Positions 16,888 through 26,029 of a DNA stretch of 64,000 nucleotides are shown piece after piece. The DNA comes from Glycomyces luteolus (GTDB lineage Bacteria; Actinomycetota; Actinomycetes; Mycobacteriales; Micromonosporaceae), in contig NZ_JAPZVP010000002.1 in assembly GCF_027622875.1 (NCBI RefSeq), forward strand, positions 360,527-424,526, given 5' to 3'. Numbering within the stretch: the first letter of the stretch is position 1; each line of letters opens with the position of its first letter. The notes under the pieces are model-generated. The model made no database searches. It saw only the letters and a program-made list of their open reading frames with translations, and was not told the DNA's origin. The position numbers were made by a program, and so were the translations under genes.

Positions 16888-17870
16888 CCGCAACGCTCAC
16901 CGAAGCGTCGCGGGAGTCTTCCCCCGGGACCGCCCGGCCGCGCGCGAAGCGCGGCCGGGCGGGGACCCGCCCCCGGACGTTCTACCTGTTCGTGGGGCCT
17001 TGGATCGCCGGGTTCTTGCTGCTCACGGTCTTCCCGCTCGGTTACGCGTTCTGGATGAGCCTCACCAACACGGACGGGCTCTCCCCGAACTGGTCCTATG
17101 TGGGCATCGACAACTACGTGCGGGTCTTCCAGGACCAGCAGACGATCGCCTCCCTGGGCCGCACCATGATCTTCATGCTCGCCACCGTGCCCACGGGCGT
17201 GGCGGCGGGCCTGGCGATGGCGGTGATGCTCAACCGCGACTTCCGGGGCAGGGCGCTGTTCCGGGCCCTGTTCTACCTGCCCGCCGTCGTGCCCGGCGTG
17301 GCCGCGGCCCTGACGTTCAAGATCATCTTCGACAAGAACGCGGGCTTCGCGAACGCCGCGATCGGCGCCGCCGGCGGCGAGCCGGTCTCGTGGCTCGCCG
17401 ACCCGTACGTGCGCATGGTGCTGATCTTCATGATCCTGTGGGGCGTGGGCGGTTCCATGATCGTCTCCCTCGCGGCCCTGCAGGACGTGCCGCGGGAACT
17501 GCTCGAGGCGGCCAAAGTGGACGGCGCGGGTCCGGTCCACTCGTTCTTCAGGATCACCCTGCCGCTGCTCAGCCCGATCATCTTCTTCCAGGTGGTCACC
17601 GGCGTGATCGGCTCGCTCCAGGTGTTCGTGCCGTCCCTGCTGCTCGCGCCGGTCAACGGCGCGGCCGCCGTCACGGCCGTGCCCGAGGGCAACTACCTGT
17701 TCATGGTGCACGTCTACGCCGAGTACTTCGCCAAGAGCCACTTCGGATACGCCTCAGCGCTGCTGTGGGTGCTGTTCATCTTCGTGCTGCTCATCACCGC
17801 CATCGTGTTCAAGATCGGCAACCGGGCCGTCTTCTACGGCGGCGTCGACCCCTCGGAACGCAAGGACTAA
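16884..17870 (+). CDS. Sugar ABC transporter permease (MalF type)
   Basis: The 328-residue protein starts at GTG 16884, overlapping the TGA of the binding-protein gene (GTGA), with AAGGAG upstream. Six TM helices are visible from FYLFVGPWIAGFLLLTVFPL onward. The ABC-ATPase-contacting EAA loop is EAAKVDGAGPVHSFFRITLPLLSP near residue 212. No ATPase gene follows in the operon; actinomycete sugar importers of this family usually share a genome-wide MsiK-type ATPase. Confidence 0.9.
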   Translation: MTATLTEASRESSPGTARPRAKRGRAGTRPRTFYLFVGPWIAGFLLLTVFPLGYAFWMSLTNTDGLSPNWSYVGIDNYVRVFQDQQTIASLGRTMIFMLATVPTGVAAGLAMAVMLNRDFRGRALFRALFYLPAVVPGVAAALTFKIIFDKNAGFANAAIGAAGGEPVSWLADPYVRMVLIFMILWGVGGSMIVSLAALQDVPRELLEAAKVDGAGPVHSFFRITLPLLSPIIFFQVVTGVIGSLQVFVPSLLLAPVNGAAAVTAVPEGNYLFMVHVYAEYFAKSHFGYASALLWVLFIFVLLITAIVFKIGNRAVFYGGVDPSERKD

Positions 17871-17873
17871 GGA

Positions 17874-18710
17874 ATGACCGAGCTCATCGCGCGCCGGGCC
17901 CGCGTCACGGCCTTCTACCTCTGCCTGGTCATCCTCGCGGTGATCTTCTCCGGGCCCCTGGGGTGGCTCATCCTCACCTCGCTCAAGGCCCCGAACGAGC
18001 TGTCGGTCTTCCCGGTCCAGCTGCTGCCCTCGGTGCCGCAGTGGCACAACTACATCGACGCGATCACGTTCATCGACTTCCTCGGCTACGCGCGGAACTC
18101 GCTGATCCTGTCGACGCTCTCGGCGGTGCTCACCACCATCTCCTCGGCGTGGATGGCGTACGGCTTCGCGCGGCTCTCCGCTCCGGGCAAGAAGTTCTGG
18201 TTCGGCCTGCTCATCTCGACGATGATGATGCCGGGCATCATCACGCTCATCCCGACCTACCTGATGTTCGCCAAAGCGGGCCTGGTCGACACGTACGTGC
18301 CCTGGATCCTGTGGGGACTCTCCGGCGCCGCGTTCATGATCTTCCTGTTCCGGCAGTTCTTCACCGGCATCCCGAAGGAACTGGAGGAGGCCGCGATCCT
18401 CGACGGCTGCGGCCATGTGCGGATCTTCTGGCAGATCTTCCTCCCGCAGTCCGGGCCGATGCTCGCCGCCTGCATGGTGCTCACGTTCACCGCCGCCTGG
18501 GGCGACTTCATCGCGCCGAGCCTGCTGCTGAGCTCCGACCGGACCACGCTCGCGGTCGCGATGACCGCCGGGTACGTGAACGAGAAGGGCTTCCCGGTGC
18601 AGAACCTGCTCGCCGCGGGCAGCACTCTGTTCATCCTGCCCGTGCTGATGATGTTCCTGTTCTTCCAGCGCTTCTTCGTGCAGGGGTTCTCGACCTCCGG
18701 CCTGAAGTAG
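17874..18710 (+). CDS. Sugar ABC transporter permease (MalG type)
   Basis: The 278-residue protein begins at ATG 17874, three bases after the preceding stop. It has six TM helices, with the EAA loop EAAILDGCGHVRIFWQIFLPQSGP at about residue 175 and the MalG-type ending FFQRFFVQGFSTSGLK. It forms the membrane channel with the upstream permease. Last gene of the operon; a strong hairpin follows at 18784. Confidence 0.9.
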   Translation: MTELIARRARVTAFYLCLVILAVIFSGPLGWLILTSLKAPNELSVFPVQLLPSVPQWHNYIDAITFIDFLGYARNSLILSTLSAVLTTISSAWMAYGFARLSAPGKKFWFGLLISTMMMPGIITLIPTYLMFAKAGLVDTYVPWILWGLSGAAFMIFLFRQFFTGIPKELEEAAILDGCGHVRIFWQIFLPQSGPMLAACMVLTFTAAWGDFIAPSLLLSSDRTTLAVAMTAGYVNEKGFPVQNLLAAGSTLFILPVLMMFLFFQRFFVQGFSTSGLK

Positions 18711-18783
18711 GAGGCGTCCGGCGTCCCGACCGTGCGTTCTACGACGGAACGTCGGTGTCTCGGCGGGGCGCCGGTGCAGTACC

Positions 18784-18830
18784 GGGGCGGCGGACCGGAA
18801 GCCGGGGTCAAACCACCGGTCCGCCGCCCC
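18784..18830. terminator. Hairpin terminator after the sugar ABC operon
   Basis: A perfect 15-bp inverted repeat (GGGGCGGCGGACCGG, 18784-18798, and its complement, 18816-18830) with a 17-base loop. The right arm motif CCGGTCCGCCGC recurs at 19842 and 22728. Confidence 0.75.
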
Positions 18831-18903
18831 TCAGCGCGTGCAACCCCGCGAGACCGCGCCGGTGACGTGGTTCATAGCGGGTTTCCGTCAGGGATTCGGC
18901 GTC

Positions 18904-18925
18904 CGTTCGGTTCAAGTACCGAACG
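18904..18925. promoter_or_regulatory. Palindromic operator candidate upstream of the SDR gene
   Basis: CGTTCGGT-TCAAGT-ACCGAACG is an 8-bp perfect inverted repeat with a 6-base spacer, 35 bases before the start codon at 18960. The regulator is not adjacent, so it cannot be named. Confidence 0.5.
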
Positions 18926-18959
18926 CACGTCATCCACTGATGGAGAAGGAGATACGGCC

Positions 18960-19790
18960 ATGAGCAAGGTCTGGTTCGTCACCGGTTCGTCCCGCGGCCT
19001 GGGTCGCCAGTTCGTCGAGGCCGCCTTGTCGCGCGGCGACAAGGTCGCCGCCACCGCCCGGAGCACCGAGGGCTTCGCCGGTCTCGTCGAGACCTACGGC
19101 GACGCGATCCTGCCCCTCGCGATGGACGTCACCGACAGGGCCGCGGTCTTCACCGCGGTCGAGGGGGCCGTCGCGCACTTCGGCCGCATCGACGTGGTCG
19201 TCAACAACGCCGGATACGCGCAGATCGGCGCCGTCGAGGAACTCACCGAGGCCGAACTGCGGGATCAGATGGAGACCAACGTGTTCGGCGCCGCCTGGGT
19301 GGTCCAGGCCGTGCTGCCGCACCTGCGCGAGCAGGGCGGCGGGCGGATCTTCCAGCTGTCCTCGGCCGCGGGCCTGATCACCGTTCCGCTCGGCGCGGCC
19401 TACAGCGCCTCGAAGTGGGCCCTCGAAGGCTTCAACGAAGCGCTCGCGCAGGAGGTCGCCGAGTTCGGCATCAAGGTCACCATCATCGAGCCCGGCGGGT
19501 TCGCCACCCGGCAGGGCCAGAACCCCGACCCGCTCAACAACGGCCACATGGCCGAGAAGCACCCCGCCTACGACGGGCTCCGCGCACGCCTCGCGGGATT
19601 CGCGGGCAAGCAGCCCGCGGGCGACCCGGCCGCCGCCGCGCGGGCGCTCCTCGAACTCGCCGACGACGACAACCCGCCGGTGCGGATCCTGTTCGGCACC
19701 GGCTTCTACCCGATGGTCCAGCAGGCTTATGCCGACCGGCTCAAGACCTGGGCCGACTGGCAGGACCTCTCCGTCGCGGCACAGGGCTGA
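18960..19790 (+). CDS. SDR-family oxidoreductase
   Basis: Start ATG 18960 follows GGAGAAGGAG. The 276-residue protein shows VTGSSRGLGRQF (cofactor), MDVTD, NNAGYAQIG, the Ser region IFQLSSAAG and YSASK. The C-terminus is longer than in minimal SDRs (RILFGTGFYPMVQQAYADRLKTWADW), as in a common actinobacterial group annotated as SDR oxidoreductase of unknown substrate. Arg in TARSTE after strand 2 suggests NADP. It stands alone with its own palindrome-bearing promoter region, facing a convergent D-aminoacylase-like gene 10 bp away. Confidence 0.85.
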   Translation: MSKVWFVTGSSRGLGRQFVEAALSRGDKVAATARSTEGFAGLVETYGDAILPLAMDVTDRAAVFTAVEGAVAHFGRIDVVVNNAGYAQIGAVEELTEAELRDQMETNVFGAAWVVQAVLPHLREQGGGRIFQLSSAAGLITVPLGAAYSASKWALEGFNEALAQEVAEFGIKVTIIEPGGFATRQGQNPDPLNNGHMAEKHPAYDGLRARLAGFAGKQPAGDPAAAARALLELADDDNPPVRILFGTGFYPMVQQAYADRLKTWADWQDLSVAAQG

Positions 19791-19800
19791 CCCGGCTTCC

Positions 19801-21384
19801 TCAACGGGCGGGGCGGCGGATCGAGCGACCGGAGAGGTCACCGGTCCGCCGCCCTTCCGCTATCGCCAAGGCGCCGTTGACGAACACGTACGGAATCCCG
19901 GCCGCCTGCCGGCGGGGCTCTGCGAACGTGGCGCGAGCGTCCACGGTCTGCGGGTCGAACAGCACCAGGTCGGCCGCGTACCCCTCCTTCACCAGACCCC
20001 GGTCCTTCAGGCCGAGGACGGCCGCCGGGCGCCCGCTCAGGTGCGCGACGCATTCCTCGACGGTCATGAGCCCGAGTTCGCGGGTGTAATGGCCCAGGTA
20101 GCGCGCGAAGGATCCCCAGGCGCGCGGGTGGATCTTCTCGCCGGAGAGGACGCCGTCGGTCGATCCGGTGTGGACGCCGTGGCGCATGATCGCGCGCACG
20201 TTCTCCTCGTTGCCCTCGTGCAGGAGGCAGGCGGTGCCGAACTCGTCGCGCACGATGAGGTCGAGGAAGAACTCGGCCGGGCGGCGGCCCTCGGCGGCCT
20301 CGCTCACGCGGCGGCCCACGAGCCCGCGCAGCCGCGGATCGGCGACCCCGGCGATCTCGATCTTGGACCAGTCGACCGGGACGCCGTTCGCGCCGTCGGT
20401 GCCCTCGACGTCGAGTTCGCGCACGATCCGGGCGCGGTTCCCGGCGTCCGCCAGCCGCTCCTGCAGCGCCCCGTAGCCGCCCGCGAGCGACCAGCTCGGC
20501 AGCAGCGCCGCGAGCATCGTCATGCCCGGCAGGTACGGATACGAATCGAAGCTGATCGGCAGGCCCTCGTCGAGCCCTTCGTCGACGAGCTTGAGGAGCT
20601 CGGCGGCCCGGCCCTCGTTGACGCGGTAGTTCAGGGTGGCGTGGGCGAGATGCAGGGCGCAGCCCGAGGCGCGGCCGATTTCGATCATCTCCGCGTAGCC
20701 CTCCATCGCGCCCGCGCCGTAGCTGCGCTGGTGGGGGCTGAAGTAGCCGCCGTAGCCCGCGACCACCTTGCACAATTCGACCAGCTCGCCGGTCTTCGCG
20801 TACATGCCTGGCGCGTAGCTCAGACCGGCCGAGAGCCCGAGCGCGCCCGCTTCCATGCCTTGGGCGACATGGGCTTTCATGACCTCGAGTTCGGCGGGCG
20901 TCGGCTCGCGGTCCTCCCAGCCCATCGCGAGCATCCGCACGGTGCCGTGCGGGACGAGGTAGGCGGCGTTCGCGGCGACGCCCTGATCGAGGCGGTCGAG
21001 GTACTCGCCGACCGTGCGCCAGTCGTAGTCGACGTCGAGGCGGCCGTTCCACGCGGCGATCGCCTCCCACATCAGCGGCGCGGTGGCCTCGTCGACGGGC
21101 GCGTACGAGAGGCCGTCCTGGCCGAGCACCTCGAGGGTGCAGCCCTGGCCGAGCTTCGCGAGGTGGTCGTGGTCGGCGAGGAGCGCCAGTTCGGAGTGGG
21201 CGTGCATGTCGATGAACCCGGGGGAGAGGACGAGGCCGCCCGCGTCGATCCCGCGCTCGCCTTCGAGGCGCTCGGCGATCGCGGCGATGCGGCCGTCCTT
21301 GATGCCGACCTCGGCCCGGTACAGCGGCGAGCCGGTCCCGTCGGCGACCTCGGCTCCCCGGATCACGATGTCCATTGCGGCCAC
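19801..21384 (-). CDS. N-acyl-D-amino-acid deacylase family amidohydrolase
   Basis: The 527-residue protein starts at GTG 21384, seven bases after AGGAGG; the ATG three codons later is too far away. It has the amidohydrolase N-terminus with GLVLSPGFIDMHAHSE (HxH metal ligands), FSPHQRSYGAGA, CALHLAHATLNY (His), and GSTDGVLSGEKIHPRAWGSF (Asp). The closing YAADLVLFDP is typical. D-aminoacylases remove the acyl group from N-acyl-D-amino acids. The segment usually reading GNCG, whose Cys bridges metal in characterised enzymes, reads GQDG here, so substrate or metal use may differ. It is convergent with the SDR gene; a hairpin (19811-19854) lies inside its 3' end. Confidence 0.85.
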   Translation of the reverse strand: MAAMDIVIRGAEVADGTGSPLYRAEVGIKDGRIAAIAERLEGERGIDAGGLVLSPGFIDMHAHSELALLADHDHLAKLGQGCTLEVLGQDGLSYAPVDEATAPLMWEAIAAWNGRLDVDYDWRTVGEYLDRLDQGVAANAAYLVPHGTVRMLAMGWEDREPTPAELEVMKAHVAQGMEAGALGLSAGLSYAPGMYAKTGELVELCKVVAGYGGYFSPHQRSYGAGAMEGYAEMIEIGRASGCALHLAHATLNYRVNEGRAAELLKLVDEGLDEGLPISFDSYPYLPGMTMLAALLPSWSLAGGYGALQERLADAGNRARIVRELDVEGTDGANGVPVDWSKIEIAGVADPRLRGLVGRRVSEAAEGRRPAEFFLDLIVRDEFGTACLLHEGNEENVRAIMRHGVHTGSTDGVLSGEKIHPRAWGSFARYLGHYTRELGLMTVEECVAHLSGRPAAVLGLKDRGLVKEGYAADLVLFDPQTVDARATFAEPRRQAAGIPYVFVNGALAIAEGRRTGDLSGRSIRRPAR

Positions 21385-21477
21385 TCGGCGCCCTCCTCGA
21401 TCGGCACGGAGCGTCAGTCTATGCAGGCCAGAGCGTGACCACCAGCGGCATCTCGGCCATCGGGAGGCACCGGCCGC

Positions 21478-21888
21478 TCAGGCGCGCAGGAGTTCCCGGA
21501 GGGCCTCGACCGCGGGGCGGTTGCCCGGGAGCCACGGCACGGAGTCGAGTTCGGCGGGGGCGAGCCAGCGCAGCTCGGCGTGCTCCTTGGCGTGCGGTTC
21601 GCCTTCGGTGAGGTCCGCGAAGTAGACCCGCAGGAGGTACCGGCCGCCGCCGGTCGAGAGGTCGCCGCCGACGCGCTCGCCGACCGCGATCGTGACGCCG
21701 AGTTCTTCGCGGCATTCGCGGATCAGCGCTTCGGCCTCGGTCTCGTCGGGTTCGACCTTGCCGCCGGGGAACTCCCAGAGTCCCGCTAGCTCGGGCGGGT
21801 AGGCGCGGGCGGCGGCGAGGACGCGGTGTCCGGCGCGGATCGCGGCGCCGACGACGACTTGCGGCGGCTCAGGACGCGGTTCGTTCAC
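21478..21888 (-). CDS. NUDIX hydrolase, MutT-like (8-oxo-dGTP diphosphatase type)
   Basis: The 136-residue protein carries a complete Nudix box: GGKVEPDETEAEALIRECREELGV. The preceding LWEFPGGK, ARAYPPELAG and short length fit MutT-type sanitising enzymes that hydrolyse oxidised nucleoside triphosphates. Start GTG 21888 has TAAGCT (AGCTTA at 21895-21900) six bases upstream, a leaderless start. The upstream gene is 94 bp away on the same strand, so this gene is probably separately transcribed. Confidence 0.88.
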   Translation of the reverse strand: MNEPRPEPPQVVVGAAIRAGHRVLAAARAYPPELAGLWEFPGGKVEPDETEAEALIRECREELGVTIAVGERVGGDLSTGGGRYLLRVYFADLTEGEPHAKEHAELRWLAPAELDSVPWLPGNRPAVEALRELLRA

Positions 21889-22324
21889 CGCAAGAGCTTA
21901 TCGGCGGCGGTACGCCGTTCAGGCTTCGCCACCGTTGCCGCTTTGAGGGCCTTTCGTTATCTTTCGCGTGTCAGATAACGAACCGTGATCACTACTGAGC
22001 AATCTGTTGTTCATACGTTCGGATGATGCGGCGTAGATCCAACGGTCAGGAATCGTGTCCACCAGCACAAAACCAGACAAGAACTGTACCGCGGAACCCG
22101 ATATTACCGATTAATCCCATTTGCCGGTCTGGACAGAAACTGGGAGACGCGCAAGACTCGGTTCAGAAACGATAAAGATCCGGCGACAATTCAGACACGA
22201 AGCGCCCGTGTCCGTCGAGCCGAATCAGACCACCTTACTGATCGTCCGCAGCCCTGCCCAGGCAGGGCACCGCTTTGCCGGTCGCGGCAGCCAGGAAAAG
22301 GCCACGACGAATGGCGATGGTGCC
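21889..22324. other. AT-richer intergenic region with no gene
   Basis: About 430 bp without a credible coding frame. From 21945 to 22250 the GC content is clearly lower than in the flanks. It carries a strong palindrome at 21953-21982 and otherwise no tRNA-like or repeated element I can see. It may be a long regulated leader of the PCD-like gene or a scar of transferred DNA. Confidence 0.4.
21953..21982. promoter_or_regulatory. 10-bp perfect inverted repeat (operator or hairpin)
   Basis: TTCGTTATCT (21953-21962) and AGATAACGAA (21973-21982) flank a 10-base spacer. The arms are AT-rich, unlike the GC-rich terminators elsewhere here, so a protein-binding site is more likely than a terminator. 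Confidence 0.5.
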
Positions 22325-22684
22325 ATGAGGAGAACGGAGCAAGACGAGAACGTGCTGCTGGATGCACTGAGGGAGCTCAACGGTTGGGTAGCGGATGACG
22401 ACGGCCGCCTCTCGCGGTCGCTGCCGCTCGACGATTCCCAGCACGCGGAGCTCGCCGAACACATCAAGATCTTCGCTGACACGCTCGGCGTCAGGCCGGA
22501 CGTGTCGCGCACCGACGAAGCCACACTCATCGTGCTCGCCAGCGAAGGCGGATTCAGTCTCACCGACGTGACCTTCGCGGGGCGCGTCGAGACCGCTTAC
22601 ATCACCATCGCCGGCGACCTCGCCGCCCAAGAGGACCCGGGCCTCACCAAGGGCCGCTTCCGCTGGCTCAGGCGAGGCGAGTAG
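22325..22684 (+). CDS. PCD-like protein (pterin-carbinolamine dehydratase fold), catalytic His motif absent
   Basis: The frame is open from 22121 but the conserved-looking part begins at ATG 22325 (119 aa). LLDALRELNGWV, a central LAEHIKIFADTLGVRPDV and TLIVLASEGGFSLTDVTFAGRVE parallel the order of pterin-4a-carbinolamine dehydratase elements (GW, helix, HHPD, TL..STHD.GGLT..D...A..ID). The catalytic HH of HHPD is replaced by V-R (GVRPDV), so it is probably not a dehydratase. Low similarity; the assignment is tentative. A terminator-like hairpin follows at 22701. Confidence 0.6.
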   Translation: MRRTEQDENVLLDALRELNGWVADDDGRLSRSLPLDDSQHAELAEHIKIFADTLGVRPDVSRTDEATLIVLASEGGFSLTDVTFAGRVETAYITIAGDLAAQEDPGLTKGRFRWLRRGE

Positions 22685-22700
22685 CGCGAACCCAGCACGG

Positions 22701-22738
22701 CGGATCGCCGGGGACCCCACCTCCCCGCCGGTCCGCCG
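22701..22738. terminator. Imperfect GC hairpin terminator
   Basis: GCGGATCGCCGGGGA and TCCCCGCCGGTCCGC pair with two mismatches between the ends of the PCD-like gene and the convergent frameshifted SDR gene. The right arm holds the recurrent CCGGTCCGCCGC. Confidence 0.6.
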
Positions 22739-22757
22739 CAGTCGTGTCCGCGGTCGG

Positions 22758-23556
22758 TCATTCCGGCGCCGCTGCCTCCGGGTCGTGGCCCTGCGCCGCT
22801 CGGGCGCCGTCGACCGGCAGCACCGCGCCGCTGATGAACGAGGACCTCGCGGAGAGCAGGAAAGCGACCGTTTCGGCGACTTCGGCCGCCTCGCCCGCCC
22901 TGCCGAGCGGATGCAGCTCCCGCATCGACGCCTCCACGCGCGCGTACGCCGCCGCGCCGGAGTCCTCCAGCGACCGCAGCCGCTCTGTCGCCACCGACCC
23001 GAGCGCGAGCGCGTTCACCCGCACACCCCAAGGGCCGTAATCGACCGCGAGCGCCCGGGTGAGCCCCTCGATCGCGGCCTTGGCGGTCGCGTACGGCAAG
23101 GCACCGCGCACGGCCCGCTGCGCTTGATGCGACGAGATGTTGACGATGCTCCCCGGGACGCCCTGGATCCGGAACGCGGCCACCGCGGCGGCCGACCCCG
23201 CCAGGCACGGCTGGAGGTTGCGCCGGATCAGCTCCGCTACGGCCGCGCCGCCCGCCTCGTGGAGCCAGGCGTCGCGGAACACCGCCGCGTTGTTGACCCA
23301 GCCGGTGAGGCGCGCCGAGCGATTCGGCTGCCGCGACGGCCCTCGCGGCGACGGCGTCCTCGCCCGCGTCGCCCACGACCACCCACGCCCGGCTCTCGCC
23401 GATCGCCTCGTCGAGCCATTCGAGCCGCTCGTCTCGCAACTCGACGACGACCACGGCGCGGCCCTCGTCGAGGAGCCGCTCGGCGATCGCCCTGCCGATG
23501 CCCTGCCCGCCGCCGGTCACGACCGTGACTTCCCGCCGTCCCGGCTCACGCTGCAT
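22758..23556 (-). pseudogene. SDR-family oxidoreductase, frameshifted
   Basis: The N-terminal part reads in one frame from ATG 23556 (GGAGG eight bases upstream): VVTGGGQGIGRAIAERL, VVVVELRDERL. The rest reads in the next frame: WVNNAAVFRDAW, IVNISSHQAQ, LPYATAKAAIEGL, FISGAVLPVDG. Together they make one normal SDR of about 265 residues with cofactor motif, NNA, Ser and YATAK. The frames join near 23308-23316 at GCGCGCC; removing one C would restore the frame (GGC GCG CTC ACC). The break is either a true inactivation or a single-base sequencing error; everything else looks intact. Confidence 0.8.
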
Positions 23557-23761
23557 CGAACCCACCTCCGCATCGAATGCGGCGCGACCGATGGCCGCGC
23601 CGTCAGATTCGTTAGTGCTCAGGGAAAGGCGTGTTTAAACGCGGGCCGGTACGGGAAGGGGGAGTGCGGCGTCGCCGCGCTGAGTCGCTGCCGCACTTGG
23701 GCATTGCGGCGAGTCTCGACCAGGCCGCCGTCGTGACGGCGCTCCCGACGGCTCGCATTCG

Positions 23762-24166
23762 CTAGGCGTGGTCAGGGGGCGTGTCGCCGTGCCGATGGAC
23801 GACCTTCCACTCTCCCGCTTCGCGCCGGTAGACCTGTGTCACGCGCAGGGTGTAGGTGCGGTCGGTCCCGTCCAGGGTGGTCTGCGTGTGCTCGAAGCCG
23901 ACCGTGTACGCCATGTCGCCGATGACGTCGGCGGCCACGATCTCGTAGATGTGGGACGTGCAGCCGGAGAAATGCTGTTCCAAGTAGGTGAAGAGCTCGT
24001 CGGTCTCGGCTATCCCGACCGCGGTCTTCCAGGCACCGAAGACGGTCACCGGGTTCTTGCGGGACCAGATCGCACGCCGTGCAGTGGCGTCGCCTTCATG
24101 GAGCGCAGTCTCCGCTTCTCTGACCGCAGTGTTCACCCATGTGAGGAAGTCATCGCGTTCGGTCAT
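23762..24166 (-). CDS. SnoaL/NTF2-like fold protein
   Basis: The 134-residue protein begins at MTERDDF (ATG 24166). It has the alpha+beta cone features of the NTF2-like superfamily: an N-terminal helix FLTWVNTAVREAETALHEGD, then TVFGAWKTAVGIAETDELF, DMAYTVGFEHTQTTLDG, TLRVTQVYRREAGEWKVVHRHGD. The WKVVHRHGD ending is common in DUF4440-type proteins with roles from ketosteroid isomerase to stress proteins. No catalytic set can be assigned. The longer open frame upstream is not homologous. Confidence 0.8.
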   Translation of the reverse strand: MTERDDFLTWVNTAVREAETALHEGDATARRAIWSRKNPVTVFGAWKTAVGIAETDELFTYLEQHFSGCTSHIYEIVAADVIGDMAYTVGFEHTQTTLDGTDRTYTLRVTQVYRREAGEWKVVHRHGDTPPDHA

Positions 24167-24346
24167 ATCACCAAGTAAAGCACCTGACGCGAAGGCATGA
24201 GCCAGGAAGAGATGAGGGAAAGGGCGCGCGTTGGTCGTAGAGCATTCCCGACCCGTCGGCGCCGATGGCAAGCAACCGCTCCGCACCGTCGTACCCATAC
24301 TCGACGGTGCGAAGCGAGTTTCCGCCGTGCTCAGGCGTTGCTGAGC

Positions 24347-25420
<1,074 letters not shown>

Positions 25421-25479
25421 GAGGCTCAAGTCTAGGCGGGGCCGCGCCGCGGCGACACGGCGCGACCAGGTGATGTGGG

Positions 25480-25911
25480 TCAGGCTGCCAGCAGGCCGAT
25501 CCCGAGGGTCACGACGCCGAGCGCGAGGCTCGCCGCGCCGGCGAACAGGATCGCGATGGCCTTGTTGGGAGTCGTGCGGCCCGGGCCCGCCATCGCGGCG
25601 AAGAATCCGCCGGACATGAGGACGGCGGCCGCCGGGATCGCGATGCGGGCGACCCAGCCCCAGAGGCCTTCGAGGCCCGTCGCGTCGGCGAGGATCAGGC
25701 TGACGAGGCTGAGGATGACCAGGACGCCGGCGTGGGCGTGCCCGGCCCTCGAGAAGGACTTCTGGAAGTCGGTGAACGGGACGTTGCCGCTGGCGATCTT
25801 CAGCAGGAAGGTACCGCCGAACTCGATCGTGACGATGGTGAGCAGGGCGACTCCGGCGATGACGCGGGAGGCGTCGCTCAGCGCGAAGGTGGACTCGAAC
25901 ATCAGGGGCAT
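25480..25911 (-). CDS. Small membrane protein, TetR-controlled, unknown function
   Basis: Starting at ATG 25911 (MPLMFESTF) the protein has 143 residues and four TM helices: about 16-36, 57-76, 84-104 and 114-140. Conserved-looking charged residues occur near membranes (TIEFGGTFLL, FSRAGHAHAGVLV). I do not recognise the family. Its minus-strand promoter (TTGACA, 17-base spacer, TACCTT at 25937-25942) has its -35 inside a TetR-type palindrome, and the TetR gene is divergent, so repression by that regulator is likely. Confidence 0.75.
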   Translation of the reverse strand: MPLMFESTFALSDASRVIAGVALLTIVTIEFGGTFLLKIASGNVPFTDFQKSFSRAGHAHAGVLVILSLVSLILADATGLEGLWGWVARIAIPAAAVLMSGGFFAAMAGPGRTTPNKAIAILFAGAASLALGVVTLGIGLLAA

Positions 25912-25936
25912 CCAATCGTGAGTGGCTTGAAAACCC

Positions 25937-26022
25937 AAGGTACGCGCCAGTCTTGACAGTGTCAAGTTGTTCGTCTCGATCGCCCGAGTGGTATTTGACA
26001 CTGTCAAGATCCGCGCTACAGT
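25937..26022. promoter_or_regulatory. Divergent promoters with twin TetR operators
   Basis: Two near-identical palindromes, CTTGACA-G-TGTCAAG (25952-25966) and TTGACA-C-TGTCAA (25995-26007), have centres 42 bp apart, four helical turns. Each supplies the -35 hexamer of one promoter: minus-strand TTGACA/TACCTT (17-base spacer) and plus-strand TTGACA (25995-26000)/TACAGT (26017-26022; 16-base spacer). Confidence 0.75.
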
Positions 26023-26029
26023 GGCTCTC

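Noticed and set aside
22121..22324. N-terminal extension of the PCD-like protein
   Set aside because: The extension runs through AT-rich non-conserved DNA and has no ribosome site; the family-like sequence begins after ATG 22325.
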